From assembly GCF_018598185.1 (NCBI RefSeq), contig NZ_JAHESC010000004.1:186001-250000 (forward strand): a stretch of 64,000 nt of DNA. Direction: 5' to 3'. Shown here piece after piece: positions 50,919-59,550 of the stretch. The notes beneath the pieces are model-generated. The model was not told the origin of the DNA. It searched no databases and was given only the letters and a program-made list of their open reading frames with translations. Made by a program: the position numbers and the translations under genes. Source of the DNA: Dawidia soli. GTDB taxonomy: Bacteria > Bacteroidota > Bacteroidia > Cytophagales > Cyclobacteriaceae. Position 1 is the stretch's first letter, and each line of letters starts with the position of its first letter.

Positions 50919-52337
50919 ATGCAAACATTCAAATTTCCGCGCCCGGGGGCCCTGCTGGCCTGCTGTGCGCTGTTGCTCGTGGCGGTAGCCTGTCAGGACG
51001 ACGACAGCAACACCTCCGACAACAACCAGCACGTAAACGACTGGATCCTGGAGAACATGCAAGCCTGGTACCTGTGGAACGACGAGCTGCCCACCGAGAC
51101 CAACAAAAACCTCGCCCCTGCTGACTACTTCAGCTCTCTGCTATACGATGGCGACCGCTTCTCGTGGATCCAGGACAATTACCAGGAGCTGCTGAACTCG
51201 TTGCAGGGCGTGAGCAAAGAAGCCGGCTACGAATTCGCGCTGTACCGCGACAGCAACAGCCAAAACAATGTGATTGCCCAGATCCTGTATGTTAAACCCG
51301 ATTCGCCGGCAGAAAAGGCAGGGCTGAAACGCGGCGATATCATTACCCAGGTAAACAACACGACGATCACCATTTCGAACTATCAAACGGTGTTGTCGGC
51401 CCTGGATGAAAATCACAGCGTGACATATCGCGCCCTCGACGTAGAGAGCGAAAGCCTGGCCGATCCCGCCACGGTTTCGCTCACCACGCAAGAGTACCAC
51501 GAAAACCCGAACTACTTCCACTCGGTGATTCAGACCGGTGACCACAAGATCGGCTACTATGTCTATAACTTCTTTGCTTCAGGCGCCGGCAGCGGCAACG
51601 AGTATGACACCGAGATGGAATCCATCATCAACGGCTTTAAAACAGCCGGCATAACAGACCTCGTACTCGACCTGCGGTTCAACAGTGGTGGCTCCGAAGT
51701 ATCCGCCCTGAGCCTGGCCAGCTTGCTCGGAGCGGACGTCGACAACACAAAGGTCTTTATGCGGAAAGAATACAACGACGAAGTAGAACAAGAGATCCTG
51801 AACGATCCGGACCTGGGCCCCGGCATTCTCACAGTCAACTTTACAAGTAAAGCCGCCAACGTGGGCAGTCAGCTGCAAAACCACCGGCTGTATATCCTGA
51901 CCGGCTCGCGTACTGCTTCTGCCAGCGAGCTGATCATCAACGGCCTGCGTCCGTACATGGAGGTGTTACTGGTGGGTGACACGACGTATGGTAAGAATGT
52001 TGGCTCCGTCTCGCTGTACGACGACAAAGACGCGACCAACAAATGGGGTATGCAGCCCATTGTCGTGAAGGTATATAATTCACAGAACCAGTCGGACTAC
52101 GACGGGGGCTTCTACCCCAACATCATCGACCCCGACAACGCGCTGCTGCTGTACCCACTGGGCGACACACGCGAAGCCCTGCTGGCCAAAGCCATTGGCC
52201 ACATTACCGGCGAGGGCACGATCGGCCGCACCGGCCTGGCAGACCGCCCGCTGATTGCGCACTCCCTCGATCGCAAGAAACGAAGCTTCCAGCTCACCGT
52301 CGACGATCGTGTGTTCCGCACGCTGACAAAACAATAA
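50919..52337 (+). CDS. S41 family peptidase lipoprotein with PDZ domain
   Basis: A 472-residue lipoprotein (LACCALLLVAVACQDDDSN). Order: an S41 N-terminal helical domain (~30-95, WILENMQAWYLWNDELP), a PDZ domain (~105-190, VKPDSPAEKAGLKRGDIITQ) and a tail-specific-protease core (~200-420) with DLVLDLRFNSGGSEVSA, the Ser segment LTGSRTASASELIINGL and GDTTYGKNVGS carrying the candidate Lys. It belongs to the Bacteroidota non-Ctp S41 group and would cut or bind substrates at the outer membrane. The C-terminal ~40 residues are basic and unassigned. Confidence 0.92.
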   Translation: MQTFKFPRPGALLACCALLLVAVACQDDDSNTSDNNQHVNDWILENMQAWYLWNDELPTETNKNLAPADYFSSLLYDGDRFSWIQDNYQELLNSLQGVSKEAGYEFALYRDSNSQNNVIAQILYVKPDSPAEKAGLKRGDIITQVNNTTITISNYQTVLSALDENHSVTYRALDVESESLADPATVSLTTQEYHENPNYFHSVIQTGDHKIGYYVYNFFASGAGSGNEYDTEMESIINGFKTAGITDLVLDLRFNSGGSEVSALSLASLLGADVDNTKVFMRKEYNDEVEQEILNDPDLGPGILTVNFTSKAANVGSQLQNHRLYILTGSRTASASELIINGLRPYMEVLLVGDTTYGKNVGSVSLYDDKDATNKWGMQPIVVKVYNSQNQSDYDGGFYPNIIDPDNALLLYPLGDTREALLAKAIGHITGEGTIGRTGLADRPLIAHSLDRKKRSFQLTVDDRVFRTLTKQ

Positions 52338-52357
52338 TTAGCGCAAGCTGCTATAGA

Positions 52358-52392
52358 AAAAGGGTGCCCTTCATACCGAAGAGCACCCTTTT
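52358..52392. terminator. Bidirectional terminator between S41 and GH92 genes
   Basis: Arms AAAAGGGTGC and GCACCCTTTT (52358-52367 and 52383-52392) give a stem ending in A and T runs, usable from both strands between convergent genes. Confidence 0.85.
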
Positions 52393-52413
52393 CTATTCGT
52401 TACGGGTGAACCT

Positions 52414-54654
52414 TTACTTTGCCGGCGCCAGCGCTGCCTGTTGCAGTATCGCGTTGACATCCGTCTCCGCGCCCCACTTCTTGTTTGCGCGCGGCCCCAT
52501 CACCAATTTCAACTCGCCGCCTTTTACAATATCGGCATGCGTGATCCACGGTCCGTCCAGACGCTTGCCGTTCAGGAATGCTTCCTGGATAAACTTGTTC
52601 TGCTCGCTACACCCCGGGGCCACCACCTGAAAGTCCTTTCCATTGGGCAAGTGTATCGTCGTGTTCTCGAACACGGGGCTGCCGATGGTATACAGCGGAA
52701 GGCCCGGCACGACCGGGTAAAATCCCATACACGAAAATACCACGAACGCCGACATGCCTCCACCGTCTTCGTCGCCCGGTATCCCGAAGATGTTATCGGG
52801 GAACCACGTATTCAGCAGCATGCGGATCCGCTTCTGGGTCTTCCACGGCGAGCCTGTAAAATTATAAAGGTAGGGAATGTGGAAGCTCGGCTCGTTACCC
52901 ATAGAGTATTGTCCGACGATACCCGTGAAGTCGGGAAACTTCGCCCAGGTCTCATACTTGCTGCGGCCCAGGCTTTCCTGAAACAACTGATCCAGGCGTG
53001 CTTCAAATGCTTTTTCACCACCCATTAGCGTCATCAGCCCGGGAATATCCTGCTGTACCTGCCACAGGTAGGTCCAGCCGTTGTTCTCGTCGTAGTAGTC
53101 ACGGCCGCCCATGCCCCCGTCGAACGCCGGGTCGATGTCGATCCATTTGCCCATGGCATCCTTGGGCAGGAAGAAGCCCTTCTCGGCGTGGTATAGATTC
53201 TGATAGTTTGCCGACCGCTTCAGGAAGAGCGCATGGTCGTTCTTGTTTTTCACAGCCAGCGCCAGCTGCGACAACGCCCAGTCGTCATAGCTATGCCCCA
53301 ATGTAATGGCTACTGCCTGTCTGCGCTCAAAAGAGTGCACGGCCGCTACGGTTTCCTTCTCGCCCGGATGCAGGGCAGGGTAATATCCTTTCTGGTGATA
53401 GAACGAATCCAGCGAGCAGGCCGGCCCGTTGCGCCACGGCAGCATGGTAGCCTGTGTGGCGTTCTTCTTCGCCGCCTCGTACGCCAGCGACAGATCAAAC
53501 GGCTGAATGCCCTTGCGGTATGCGTCCAGCAGCGTAATGGTCGAGTGGAAGCCATTCATGCACGGGTTGTCGCCCCACAGCAGCGGGAACGTCGGCAGCC
53601 AGCCACTCTGTTGGTACATCTTCAGGTAGGAGGCGATCATGTCTGCCTCCTGGGCCGGGTTGAGGATCGTACGCAGCGGATGATGCGCCAGGTAAGTGTC
53701 CCACACCCAATCGTCTACATAGAACGGGCGGCTATCGTCGTGAATGCGCTGATCGTAGTGACTATAGTATTTACCATCTTCGGTAATATTGACCATACGC
53801 TCCTGGCACCGGTATAACGCGGTATAGAACGTACGCTTCATCCTGTCCGTGCCACCCTTTACTTCGATCTGGTTCAAGACTCCCTCCCACGCTTTCTTCG
53901 CACGTTGTTTATTGCCTTCGAAGTCCCAGGCGGGTTGCTCCTTGGCCAGGTTCTTACGGGCCTGCTCTTCGCTGATAAATGAAATGGCATATTTAAACTC
54001 GATCACACTGGCACCCGTCTCCGCCCACGACATGCACGCCTGACCTTTCGCAGTCGTCTCGCGACAGGCAGTATATACACCCGGTTTGCTGAACTCGCCG
54101 TATACCCAGGCGGTCATGCCCTTTACCTCCTCCGTGCCCGACACGGCGCGGTCTGATACACGCTGCCAGGTACCGCCCTGCGCGATCTGCAGGAATACAT
54201 TCTTGGTGGTGCCGGCCGGAAAGGCCATACGGAAGTGCCCGGTCTTGGCGCCGGGTACAAAGGCGATCTCAATTTCGTCCTGGTCGAGCCATTCCGAATA
54301 ATAATACGGCGTGAGTACCTCGTTCTCGGGGTCCCACGTAGCACGCGGCGGCGTAGCGCCGGCCACCGCGGCGCCGGTATAGGGCATGATGCCGAACAGG
54401 TGGCCCTGACGATGCGAGACCAGCGACAATGGAAATGTACTGATCTGCGGATCGAGATGATCTTTCCTACCAGGGTAAGATCGTATCACCTGGTTCGGCA
54501 GTTGCGCCGTGGGGCGGGTGGGTTCCAGCAGGTGGCCGACGTTACCGACACGGGGGTCGACCCAGGAAAGCGGCGCCTGGGCGTGGGATACCGATGCAAG
54601 TAAAAAAGCAGCACAGAGGCTTGCAGCCGTGCGGCGGGTGGCAGTTGGTAGCAT
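52414..54654 (-). CDS. GH92 exo-alpha-mannosidase
   Basis: About 746 residues from the ATG at 54654, which gives a signal peptide (ASLCAAFLLASVSHAQ); the longer frame to 54756 adds an unlikely leader. GH92 features are WVDPRVGNVGHLLEPTRP near the N-terminus, WVWDTYLAHHPLRTILNP, LLWGDNPCMNGFHST, GQYSMGNEPSFHIPYLYN (catalytic Glu), IPGDEDGGGMSAFVVFS (Asp base) and ENTTIHLPNGKDF. These are Ca2+-dependent inverting mannosidases acting on alpha-1,2-, 1,3- or 1,6-mannosyl termini, commonly from N-glycans or yeast mannan. It stands alone, not in a PUL; substrate is unresolved. Confidence 0.92.
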   Translation of the reverse strand: MLPTATRRTAASLCAAFLLASVSHAQAPLSWVDPRVGNVGHLLEPTRPTAQLPNQVIRSYPGRKDHLDPQISTFPLSLVSHRQGHLFGIMPYTGAAVAGATPPRATWDPENEVLTPYYYSEWLDQDEIEIAFVPGAKTGHFRMAFPAGTTKNVFLQIAQGGTWQRVSDRAVSGTEEVKGMTAWVYGEFSKPGVYTACRETTAKGQACMSWAETGASVIEFKYAISFISEEQARKNLAKEQPAWDFEGNKQRAKKAWEGVLNQIEVKGGTDRMKRTFYTALYRCQERMVNITEDGKYYSHYDQRIHDDSRPFYVDDWVWDTYLAHHPLRTILNPAQEADMIASYLKMYQQSGWLPTFPLLWGDNPCMNGFHSTITLLDAYRKGIQPFDLSLAYEAAKKNATQATMLPWRNGPACSLDSFYHQKGYYPALHPGEKETVAAVHSFERRQAVAITLGHSYDDWALSQLALAVKNKNDHALFLKRSANYQNLYHAEKGFFLPKDAMGKWIDIDPAFDGGMGGRDYYDENNGWTYLWQVQQDIPGLMTLMGGEKAFEARLDQLFQESLGRSKYETWAKFPDFTGIVGQYSMGNEPSFHIPYLYNFTGSPWKTQKRIRMLLNTWFPDNIFGIPGDEDGGGMSAFVVFSCMGFYPVVPGLPLYTIGSPVFENTTIHLPNGKDFQVVAPGCSEQNKFIQEAFLNGKRLDGPWITHADIVKGGELKLVMGPRANKKWGAETDVNAILQQAALAPAK

Positions 54655-54783
54655 AAAAGGCTTGTTAAATCGATTCAGCAACGGATAAAGATAGATACCT
54701 TCTATCGAAGACAAAATACCGCTGGTGGGATAACACCGAAAAAAGACCGGTTGCACAGTCCGGAAAGACGGTAAAAATAGAAA

Positions 54784-54806
54784 GAGGCTGCCGCTGAGAC
54801 AGCCTC
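54784..54806 (-). terminator. Terminator after the DUF4382 gene
   Basis: A 7-bp GC-rich stem (54784-54790 with 54800-54806) is followed on the minus strand by CTTTCTATTTTT, 24 bp after the DUF4382 stop codon. Confidence 0.75.
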
Positions 54807-54830
54807 CTTACTTCCCATTTTTTATTTTCC

Positions 54831-55613
54831 CTAGTGGGGGATGATTTCCACTGTACCGAGGTCGGTAACCTGGCCGATCTCTACACTGACATTTTCTTTT
54901 TGCGTGCTTTCAAAACCGCTGTTGGGCACAAATGAAACCGTATACATCCCGGCAACAAGCCCGCGCAGCAGGAAATGTCCCGTGGCGTCGGTATAGGCTG
55001 TCGCCAGGGTGTCGGTTTCTTGGATGGCATATACCGCCGGGGTCGATGCTACCGGAGATACGACACCTCTTATGGCACCGTCCTGTGCTTCAGGGATCGT
55101 GCGGATTACAGGCTTCAGCTTGTACTGTCCGCTGCCGGTAAGCAACACCGACCGGGCCACATCGAAATCAAGCAGGATCTTGTACGTGATGTCCTCGACA
55201 AGGGTCTGATGCACTTGCAACTTCAAACCCGATTGCTGGCCGCTGGGCACATCCAGGTCAAACACCTTATCGCCGACCTTCAGGGTGTTATCGCTGCCAA
55301 GCTTCAACCGGATCTGCGAGATCTCGCCGGGAGGAATAGAGATCTCACCCAGCAAAGTATCCAGCCCATTCGTTAGCGCCAGCAGGTTGTAAACGCCCCC
55401 GCGAACAGACAAGCTCTTCCACCCCGCATCGTCGTCGCCGTCTCCAACGTGTACCTCTACCCCTTCCACATCGATATTTACCTCCTGAAAGTCGCCGGGA
55501 GCATCCGTCAACCATACCTGGACACGGGCATTCTTCTTCTCATCCGAATCACAGGAAGTTGCGACGAACGCAAAGATCCCCATGACAACCAAAATTAATC
55601 CTACATGCTTCAT
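54831..55613 (-). CDS. DUF4382 lipoprotein with carboxypeptidase-regulatory-like domain
   Basis: A 260-residue lipoprotein (signal ending VATSC, then DSDEKK). Residues ~28-165 form a DUF4382 domain: VQVWLTDAPGDFQEVNIDVE, GGVYNLLALTNGLDTLLG and PPGEISQIRLKLG. Residues ~178-258 are an Ig-like regulatory domain (AIRGVVSPVASTPAVYAIQ, HFLLRGLVAGMYTVSF). DUF4382 proteins are common cell-surface lipoproteins in Bacteroidota; their role is unknown. It is monocistronic, with its own terminator. Confidence 0.88.
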   Translation of the reverse strand: MKHVGLILVVMGIFAFVATSCDSDEKKNARVQVWLTDAPGDFQEVNIDVEGVEVHVGDGDDDAGWKSLSVRGGVYNLLALTNGLDTLLGEISIPPGEISQIRLKLGSDNTLKVGDKVFDLDVPSGQQSGLKLQVHQTLVEDITYKILLDFDVARSVLLTGSGQYKLKPVIRTIPEAQDGAIRGVVSPVASTPAVYAIQETDTLATAYTDATGHFLLRGLVAGMYTVSFVPNSGFESTQKENVSVEIGQVTDLGTVEIIPH

Positions 55614-55830
55614 ACTGGTAGTAAGTTGTTTGTACCGCTAAATTCTTCATAAAGCCTACAACGGAAGCTGCACGAACCGACCAAACGAAGTTATAAGCCG
55701 CAGACAAGCATTTCGCAGCGTTCACGCCAGGCAGAAGCAATCGTTCTGATATCCTCTATTTTCTTTTATCGAAACTCTTTCCCGAAGTGGCCTCAAGTCC
55801 GCTATTGAACCTCGCGACTGACGCCGGCCT

Positions 55831-55858
55831 GCCCGCCACAGCTTCAGCGAAGGCGGGC
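55831..55858. repeat. GC-rich inverted repeat, possible dispersed element
   Basis: Arms GCCCGCC and GGCGGGC enclose a smaller stem CTTC-AGC-GAAG. It is far more GC-rich than its surroundings. I recall similar short cassettes scattered in other Bacteroidota genomes but cannot verify it here; only one copy is in this window. Confidence 0.45.
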
Positions 55859-55902
55859 GTTCGAACCAGCCAACGCACCCGACAAAGCATATAAAAGCAA
55901 AA

Positions 55903-55926
55903 AGGCCATCTCTCACAAGACGGCCT
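55903..55926 (-). terminator. Terminator after the DUF4197 gene
   Basis: A 9-bp stem (55903-55911 with 55918-55926, one G-U pair) is followed on the minus strand by TTTTGCTTTTAT, 21 bp after the DUF4197 stop codon. Confidence 0.75.
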
Positions 55927-55947
55927 CTCAATCATCAAAATCAAAAA

Positions 55948-56661
55948 TTACTTCTGCGCGCCGAACACCTTCTTCAAAAGCTCCGTCGAACGCGCCCCCG
56001 GATCATCACGGATCAACTTCTCCTCCTTTGCAACCATCACAAACAATCCATCGATAGCCTTCTCCGTAGCATACTCATCCAGGTTCGGATTTACTTTCGT
56101 CACCATCGGCAGCTTGTTATACGCATTCACAAGATCTGCATAATACTTCGTAGCGCTCACCTTCTCCAACGCCTGTTGAATAACAGGCTTGAACTTCGTG
56201 GTCAGTTGAGGCGACGTGGTTTTGTCCAGGTACTGCGTGGCGGCATCGTCTTCGCCTTTCAGGATGTTCCAGGCATCCTGGATGGTCATCTGCTTGATGG
56301 CCGATACGAAGATGGGCTTGGCTTCTTTGGCGGCTTCTTCGGCGCCGCGGTTCAGGGCGAGGACAAATTTATCGACCTGGGCGCCCATGCCGATCTGGCG
56401 CAGCTTGGTTTCCACCTGTTTGACTTCGGGCGGAAAAGGAATTTTGATCTCAGGATTTTTAAAATAACCGTCGGTTTTCGACACCAGGTCCGATCCCTTC
56501 GAGGCACCGTTGGTGAGGGCTTCTTTGAGGCCCGCGGCAACCTCTTCGGTCGTCGGCGTGCCGCCCCCCTTGAGGGTCTTCTTCAGCTTATCCAGGTTCA
56601 ACTGCGCGTGGGCGAAGCCGCTGATACAAGCAAACAACAGCAATAAAACAGCATGTCTCAT
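55948..56661 (-). CDS. DUF4197 family exported protein
   Basis: About 237 residues from the ATG at 56661 (signal RHAVLLLLFACISGFAHAQ). The helical DUF4197 domain fills the mature protein: LTNGASKGSDLVSKTDGYF, IKIPFPPEVKQVETKLRQ, LNRGAEEAAKEAKPIFV, AWNILKGEDDAATQYLD and ATEKAIDGLFVMVAKEE. This is a widespread periplasmic family of unknown function. Length is normal. It is monocistronic with its own terminator. Confidence 0.92.
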   Translation of the reverse strand: MRHAVLLLLFACISGFAHAQLNLDKLKKTLKGGGTPTTEEVAAGLKEALTNGASKGSDLVSKTDGYFKNPEIKIPFPPEVKQVETKLRQIGMGAQVDKFVLALNRGAEEAAKEAKPIFVSAIKQMTIQDAWNILKGEDDAATQYLDKTTSPQLTTKFKPVIQQALEKVSATKYYADLVNAYNKLPMVTKVNPNLDEYATEKAIDGLFVMVAKEEKLIRDDPGARSTELLKKVFGAQK

Positions 56662-56843
56662 GTAAAAAAGTTTAGTTGGCAGCATTAATGCAACCGCCCG
56701 GTACCTTGTAACCCCGACGGTTCATACCATCTATCACAAACCCTGCCATAAAAACAGCGGAAGTGTGAGAGCGGGAACAAACAGACTCACGCTGTTTTTT
56801 CTTCGCTCTCACACGCACACTTTTCTCTGTCCAGCCTCTGTAC

Positions 56844-56923
56844 CTGGCGCGAGTCTCAGCCCCGCCCCCGGGGCGAAGACTTGTCCGCCAATTGGCGGAT
56901 TGTTCCAGTCTCCAGACTGGCAT
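56844..56923. repeat. Bipartite hairpin repeat, copy R1
   Basis: An 80-bp element beginning CTGGCGCGAGT and ending AGACTGGCAT. Hairpin 1 pairs 56850-56856 with 56877-56883 and has a perfect nested stem (56859-56864 with 56869-56874). A perfect 16-bp palindrome follows at 56884-56899, and hairpin 2 pairs 56905-56911 with 56914-56920. It shares sequence and all main stems with R2 at 59037. It lies between the DUF4197 and acetylesterase genes in an otherwise gene-free 279-bp gap. Confidence 0.8.
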
Positions 56924-56940
56924 ATTCCCTTGGTAACTTC

Positions 56941-58902
56941 TTACTCAATCGTAAACACCTGGCCCTCCGTCACTCCCCGCCACGTATCCGTGCGGAACGG
57001 CGAAGCCGGAAAACCTTCTTTATTATACAGGTTATCATCCCAGGGGTTGTCCGACCAGCCAAAGCGCACCGACACCGGCTTCGCCACCTCATCCGAAGAG
57101 ACAACCACCTCGTTGCCCTGCAACCAGGCCTTGGCATAATAGAACTTCTTATCCTCCCCCGCTACCTCAAAGCCGCGCAGGTATCCATACTTATCCTGGA
57201 TCACCAGGCCACCGCCCAATTCGGTAAAGGTCAGGAAGGCTTTGTTACCTTCGAAGCGCACCGACTGATACGAAGGGCCGGAGTATACATTGTTCTGCGC
57301 GTATACCTTGTTCAGTGCAATGGCCGCCAGGCGCTTACCCACATCCTGTTTATTGCGCGGGTGAATATCATATGCCTCGCCCACATCCGTTGTTACCGCC
57401 ATGCCCGTGTTCGGCAACGACAGCGTCATACGCTGTGCCTCGCGCAGCTCCGCCCAGGCGCTCGTACCCTGCGGATTGGCACCGCGTGTTGCTTCGTATG
57501 CCGCCAGCTGCACGAAGTAGAACGGAAAGTCGCCCTGACCCCACCGGCTCCGCCAGTCCTTGATCATCAACGGAAAGGCTGTGCGGTACTGATACGCGCG
57601 GCCCGCATTGGACTCGCCCTGGTACCAGATCGCCCCCGCAATGGTATACGGGATCAGCGGGTTCAGCATCGCATTGAACAACAGCGTCGGGAAGCTGTTC
57701 GGCCCCACGGAGCCGCCGCCATCCGCCACACGCTCTACATTGAATTTCCACGGACCGGCCAGCGCGATCCGTGCTTCAGACGCTGTCGTGACCACGAGTG
57801 CCGCCGGCTCGTCCCACAAGCCGCCGCCACCACCGGTATCTTCCACGCGCACCGCGATCACATTCTTGCCGGCTTTCAACAAGCCCGCGGGAATGCGGTA
57901 GGTTCTCTTCCGGTCATAGCCGGCGGTCTTGCCCACCGGGGTTCCGTTAACGAAGGTTTCGTCCATATCGTCGATGGCGCCCAGGCTCAGCACGGCCTCT
58001 TTACCGGCGTCGGCGTCGCTCACCGTAAAGGTTCTGCGGAACCACACGATCCCGTCCAGACCGTCGAGGCGTTGGTTCTCCCACGCCCCGGGAAGGGACA
58101 TCGTGGGCCACGATTGGTCGTCGAAGGCCGCCTCGCTCCAGGCAGCTACATTCGTAGCCGGCACGATGATGTTCATCTCTTTGAGCTTGGCCGTCGTACG
58201 CTCTTTGCGCTGGGCGGCATACGACTCGAGATCGATCGTAGGCAATGTCCCGATCATGGACTTGAACTCCTCGCTCTTCTCGAACGCTTCCCGGCTGGTC
58301 CACGTCTCGCTGTGCGTACCGCCCCACGACGTGTGGATCAGGCCGATCGGCACATGAAGTTTATTATACAGATCGCGGGCAAAGAAATAGCCCACAGCCG
58401 TAAAGTTACCGGCCGTTTCCGGCGTGCAGGATCTCCAGTCACCGCCCGCCACGTCGGCTTGCGGCGTAGAAGCAATGGATTTTTGCACCAGGAACTGACG
58501 GATCTCAGGAAAGTTGGCGGCCTGTATTTCAAGCGTTGCGTTCTTGGCGGCCGACAACGGCCACTCCATGTTGGACTGGCCCGAGCATACCCACACCTCG
58601 CCGACCAGAACGTTTTTAACGGTCAGGCTGTTTTTTCCTTTCACGGTCAATTCATAAGGCCCGCCGGCGGCTTCGGCCGCCAGCGTGACGGTCCACTTAC
58701 CCGTCTTGTCCGTTTTTAGTTTTTTAGATTGTTTGTTGAACGATACCGTTACATTTTCGCCGGCATCGGCCCAACCCCATACCTGGATGGGCTTGTTGCG
58801 CTGCAATACCATGTTGTCGGTAAAGATCTTCGGAAGCTTGACGTTTCCGTAGGCGTATGCCGTCATGCAAAGCACCGCCAGGGATAGGACTAATTTTCTC
58901 AT
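56941..58902 (-). CDS. SGNH acetylesterase (sialate O-acetylesterase-like, CE20-type layout)
   Basis: About 653 residues from the ATG at 58902 (signal VLSLAVLCMTAYAYG); the frame to 59127 crosses repeat R2 and is not credible as coding. A small N-terminal beta domain (IFTDNMVLQRNKPIQVWGW) is followed by an SGNH esterase split by an inserted jelly roll: VCSGQSNMEWPLS (Ser), the inserted DGIVWFRRTFTVSDADAG to RVEDTGGGGGLWD, then GAIWYQGESNAGR and TTDVGEAYDIHPRNKQDVGK (Asp-His). This split layout recalls CE20 xyloglucan acetylesterases as well as sialate O-acetylesterases. Substrate is uncertain, but plant hemicellulose fits the window. The gene is flanked by the two most similar hairpin repeats. 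Confidence 0.9.
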   Translation of the reverse strand: MRKLVLSLAVLCMTAYAYGNVKLPKIFTDNMVLQRNKPIQVWGWADAGENVTVSFNKQSKKLKTDKTGKWTVTLAAEAAGGPYELTVKGKNSLTVKNVLVGEVWVCSGQSNMEWPLSAAKNATLEIQAANFPEIRQFLVQKSIASTPQADVAGGDWRSCTPETAGNFTAVGYFFARDLYNKLHVPIGLIHTSWGGTHSETWTSREAFEKSEEFKSMIGTLPTIDLESYAAQRKERTTAKLKEMNIIVPATNVAAWSEAAFDDQSWPTMSLPGAWENQRLDGLDGIVWFRRTFTVSDADAGKEAVLSLGAIDDMDETFVNGTPVGKTAGYDRKRTYRIPAGLLKAGKNVIAVRVEDTGGGGGLWDEPAALVVTTASEARIALAGPWKFNVERVADGGGSVGPNSFPTLLFNAMLNPLIPYTIAGAIWYQGESNAGRAYQYRTAFPLMIKDWRSRWGQGDFPFYFVQLAAYEATRGANPQGTSAWAELREAQRMTLSLPNTGMAVTTDVGEAYDIHPRNKQDVGKRLAAIALNKVYAQNNVYSGPSYQSVRFEGNKAFLTFTELGGGLVIQDKYGYLRGFEVAGEDKKFYYAKAWLQGNEVVVSSDEVAKPVSVRFGWSDNPWDDNLYNKEGFPASPFRTDTWRGVTEGQVFTIE

Positions 58903-59036
58903 AATAGGATGAAAATGAAAATTTTGCCACGAAAAAACAACTGAAAGTACACCACGGAAGGTTAGTATGAGCGCGGAAGCGCCCATACTTTTTGCGCCGG
59001 CAAGCGCAAGCCGCGCGCAGCGCGTAACCATAGACG

Positions 59037-59115
59037 CTGGCGCGAGTGTTAGCCCTGTCGCAGGGTGGACACTTGTCCGCCGGCTGGAGAATTGCCCCGG
59101 TCTCCAGACCGGCAT
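59037..59115. repeat. Bipartite hairpin repeat, copy R2
   Basis: A 79-bp element aligned to R1 in the same orientation. Hairpin 1 pairs 59043-59049 with 59069-59075, with nested stem 59052-59057/59061-59066; hairpin 2 pairs 59097-59103 with 59106-59112. At two stem positions R1 and R2 differ by paired, compensating changes. It lies in the 288-bp gap between the acetylesterase and the receiver gene. Confidence 0.8.
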
Positions 59116-59190
59116 ACAAAACCCCAACGCACGTTAGCCCAATCCATAAAACAAATGTTAGTATATTCGCCGCAGCTGAATATAACGATT

Positions 59191-59550
59191 ATGCGTGTTC
59201 TGGTATGCGATGACGACGAGGTGGTGCTGAAGGTGGTAGAGGTGATCCTGCGGGAGCAGGGTTACGAAGCCGTCCTGACCCGCGATGGCCTGGAAGCACT
59301 GTCGGCGCTCGACCGGGGCGAGCACTTCGACCTGATCATCACAGACATCCACATGCCCTACGTCAACGGCGACGATATCCTCAAGCGCGTACGCGAAGAA
59401 CAGGGCAAGCCCACGCCGATCATCATGTTGTCATCCGACGGCGAAGAAGAAGTGATAGCACTGGCCCTCAAACAAGGTGTTAATGAATTTCTGGTAAAGC
59501 CGGTCAACACGAACGACCTGCTCAAAAAGATCCGCAAGCTGCTAGGCTGA
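59191..59550 (+). CDS. Single-domain response regulator
   Basis: A 119-residue CheY-like receiver from the ATG at 59191 (MRVLVCDDDEVVLKVVEVIL); the open frame to 59065 reads through repeat R2 and was trimmed. Acidic pair DDD, phosphoacceptor in LIITDIHMPYVNGDDIL, Ser switch MLSSDGEEE and Lys in FLVKPVNTNDLLKKI are all intact. No output domain. Kinase not in view. Its 3' end overlaps the convergent eight-TM gene by 9 bp. Confidence 0.93.
   Translation: MRVLVCDDDEVVLKVVEVILREQGYEAVLTRDGLEALSALDRGEHFDLIITDIHMPYVNGDDILKRVREEQGKPTPIIMLSSDGEEEVIALALKQGVNEFLVKPVNTNDLLKKIRKLLG

Larger units (their letters stand above)
55614..55947. other. 334-bp intergenic region with an inverted repeat and a terminator
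   Basis: No gene here. It contains the promoter side of the DUF4382 gene (55614 onward, AT-rich, no clear box), a GC-rich inverted repeat at 55831-55858 and the terminator of the DUF4197 gene at 55903-55926; the last two are listed separately. Confidence 0.7.

Noticed and set aside
56881-58719. Long open frame (612 codons) on the plus strand
   Set aside because: It lies antisense to the complete acetylesterase with intact SGNH motifs; the translation is Arg/His-rich without any family pattern, as expected for a GC-rich shadow frame.
59065-59190. N-terminal extension of the receiver gene at 59191
   Set aside because: The 42 extra codons include hairpin repeat R2; the receiver fold begins directly at the ATG at 59191.
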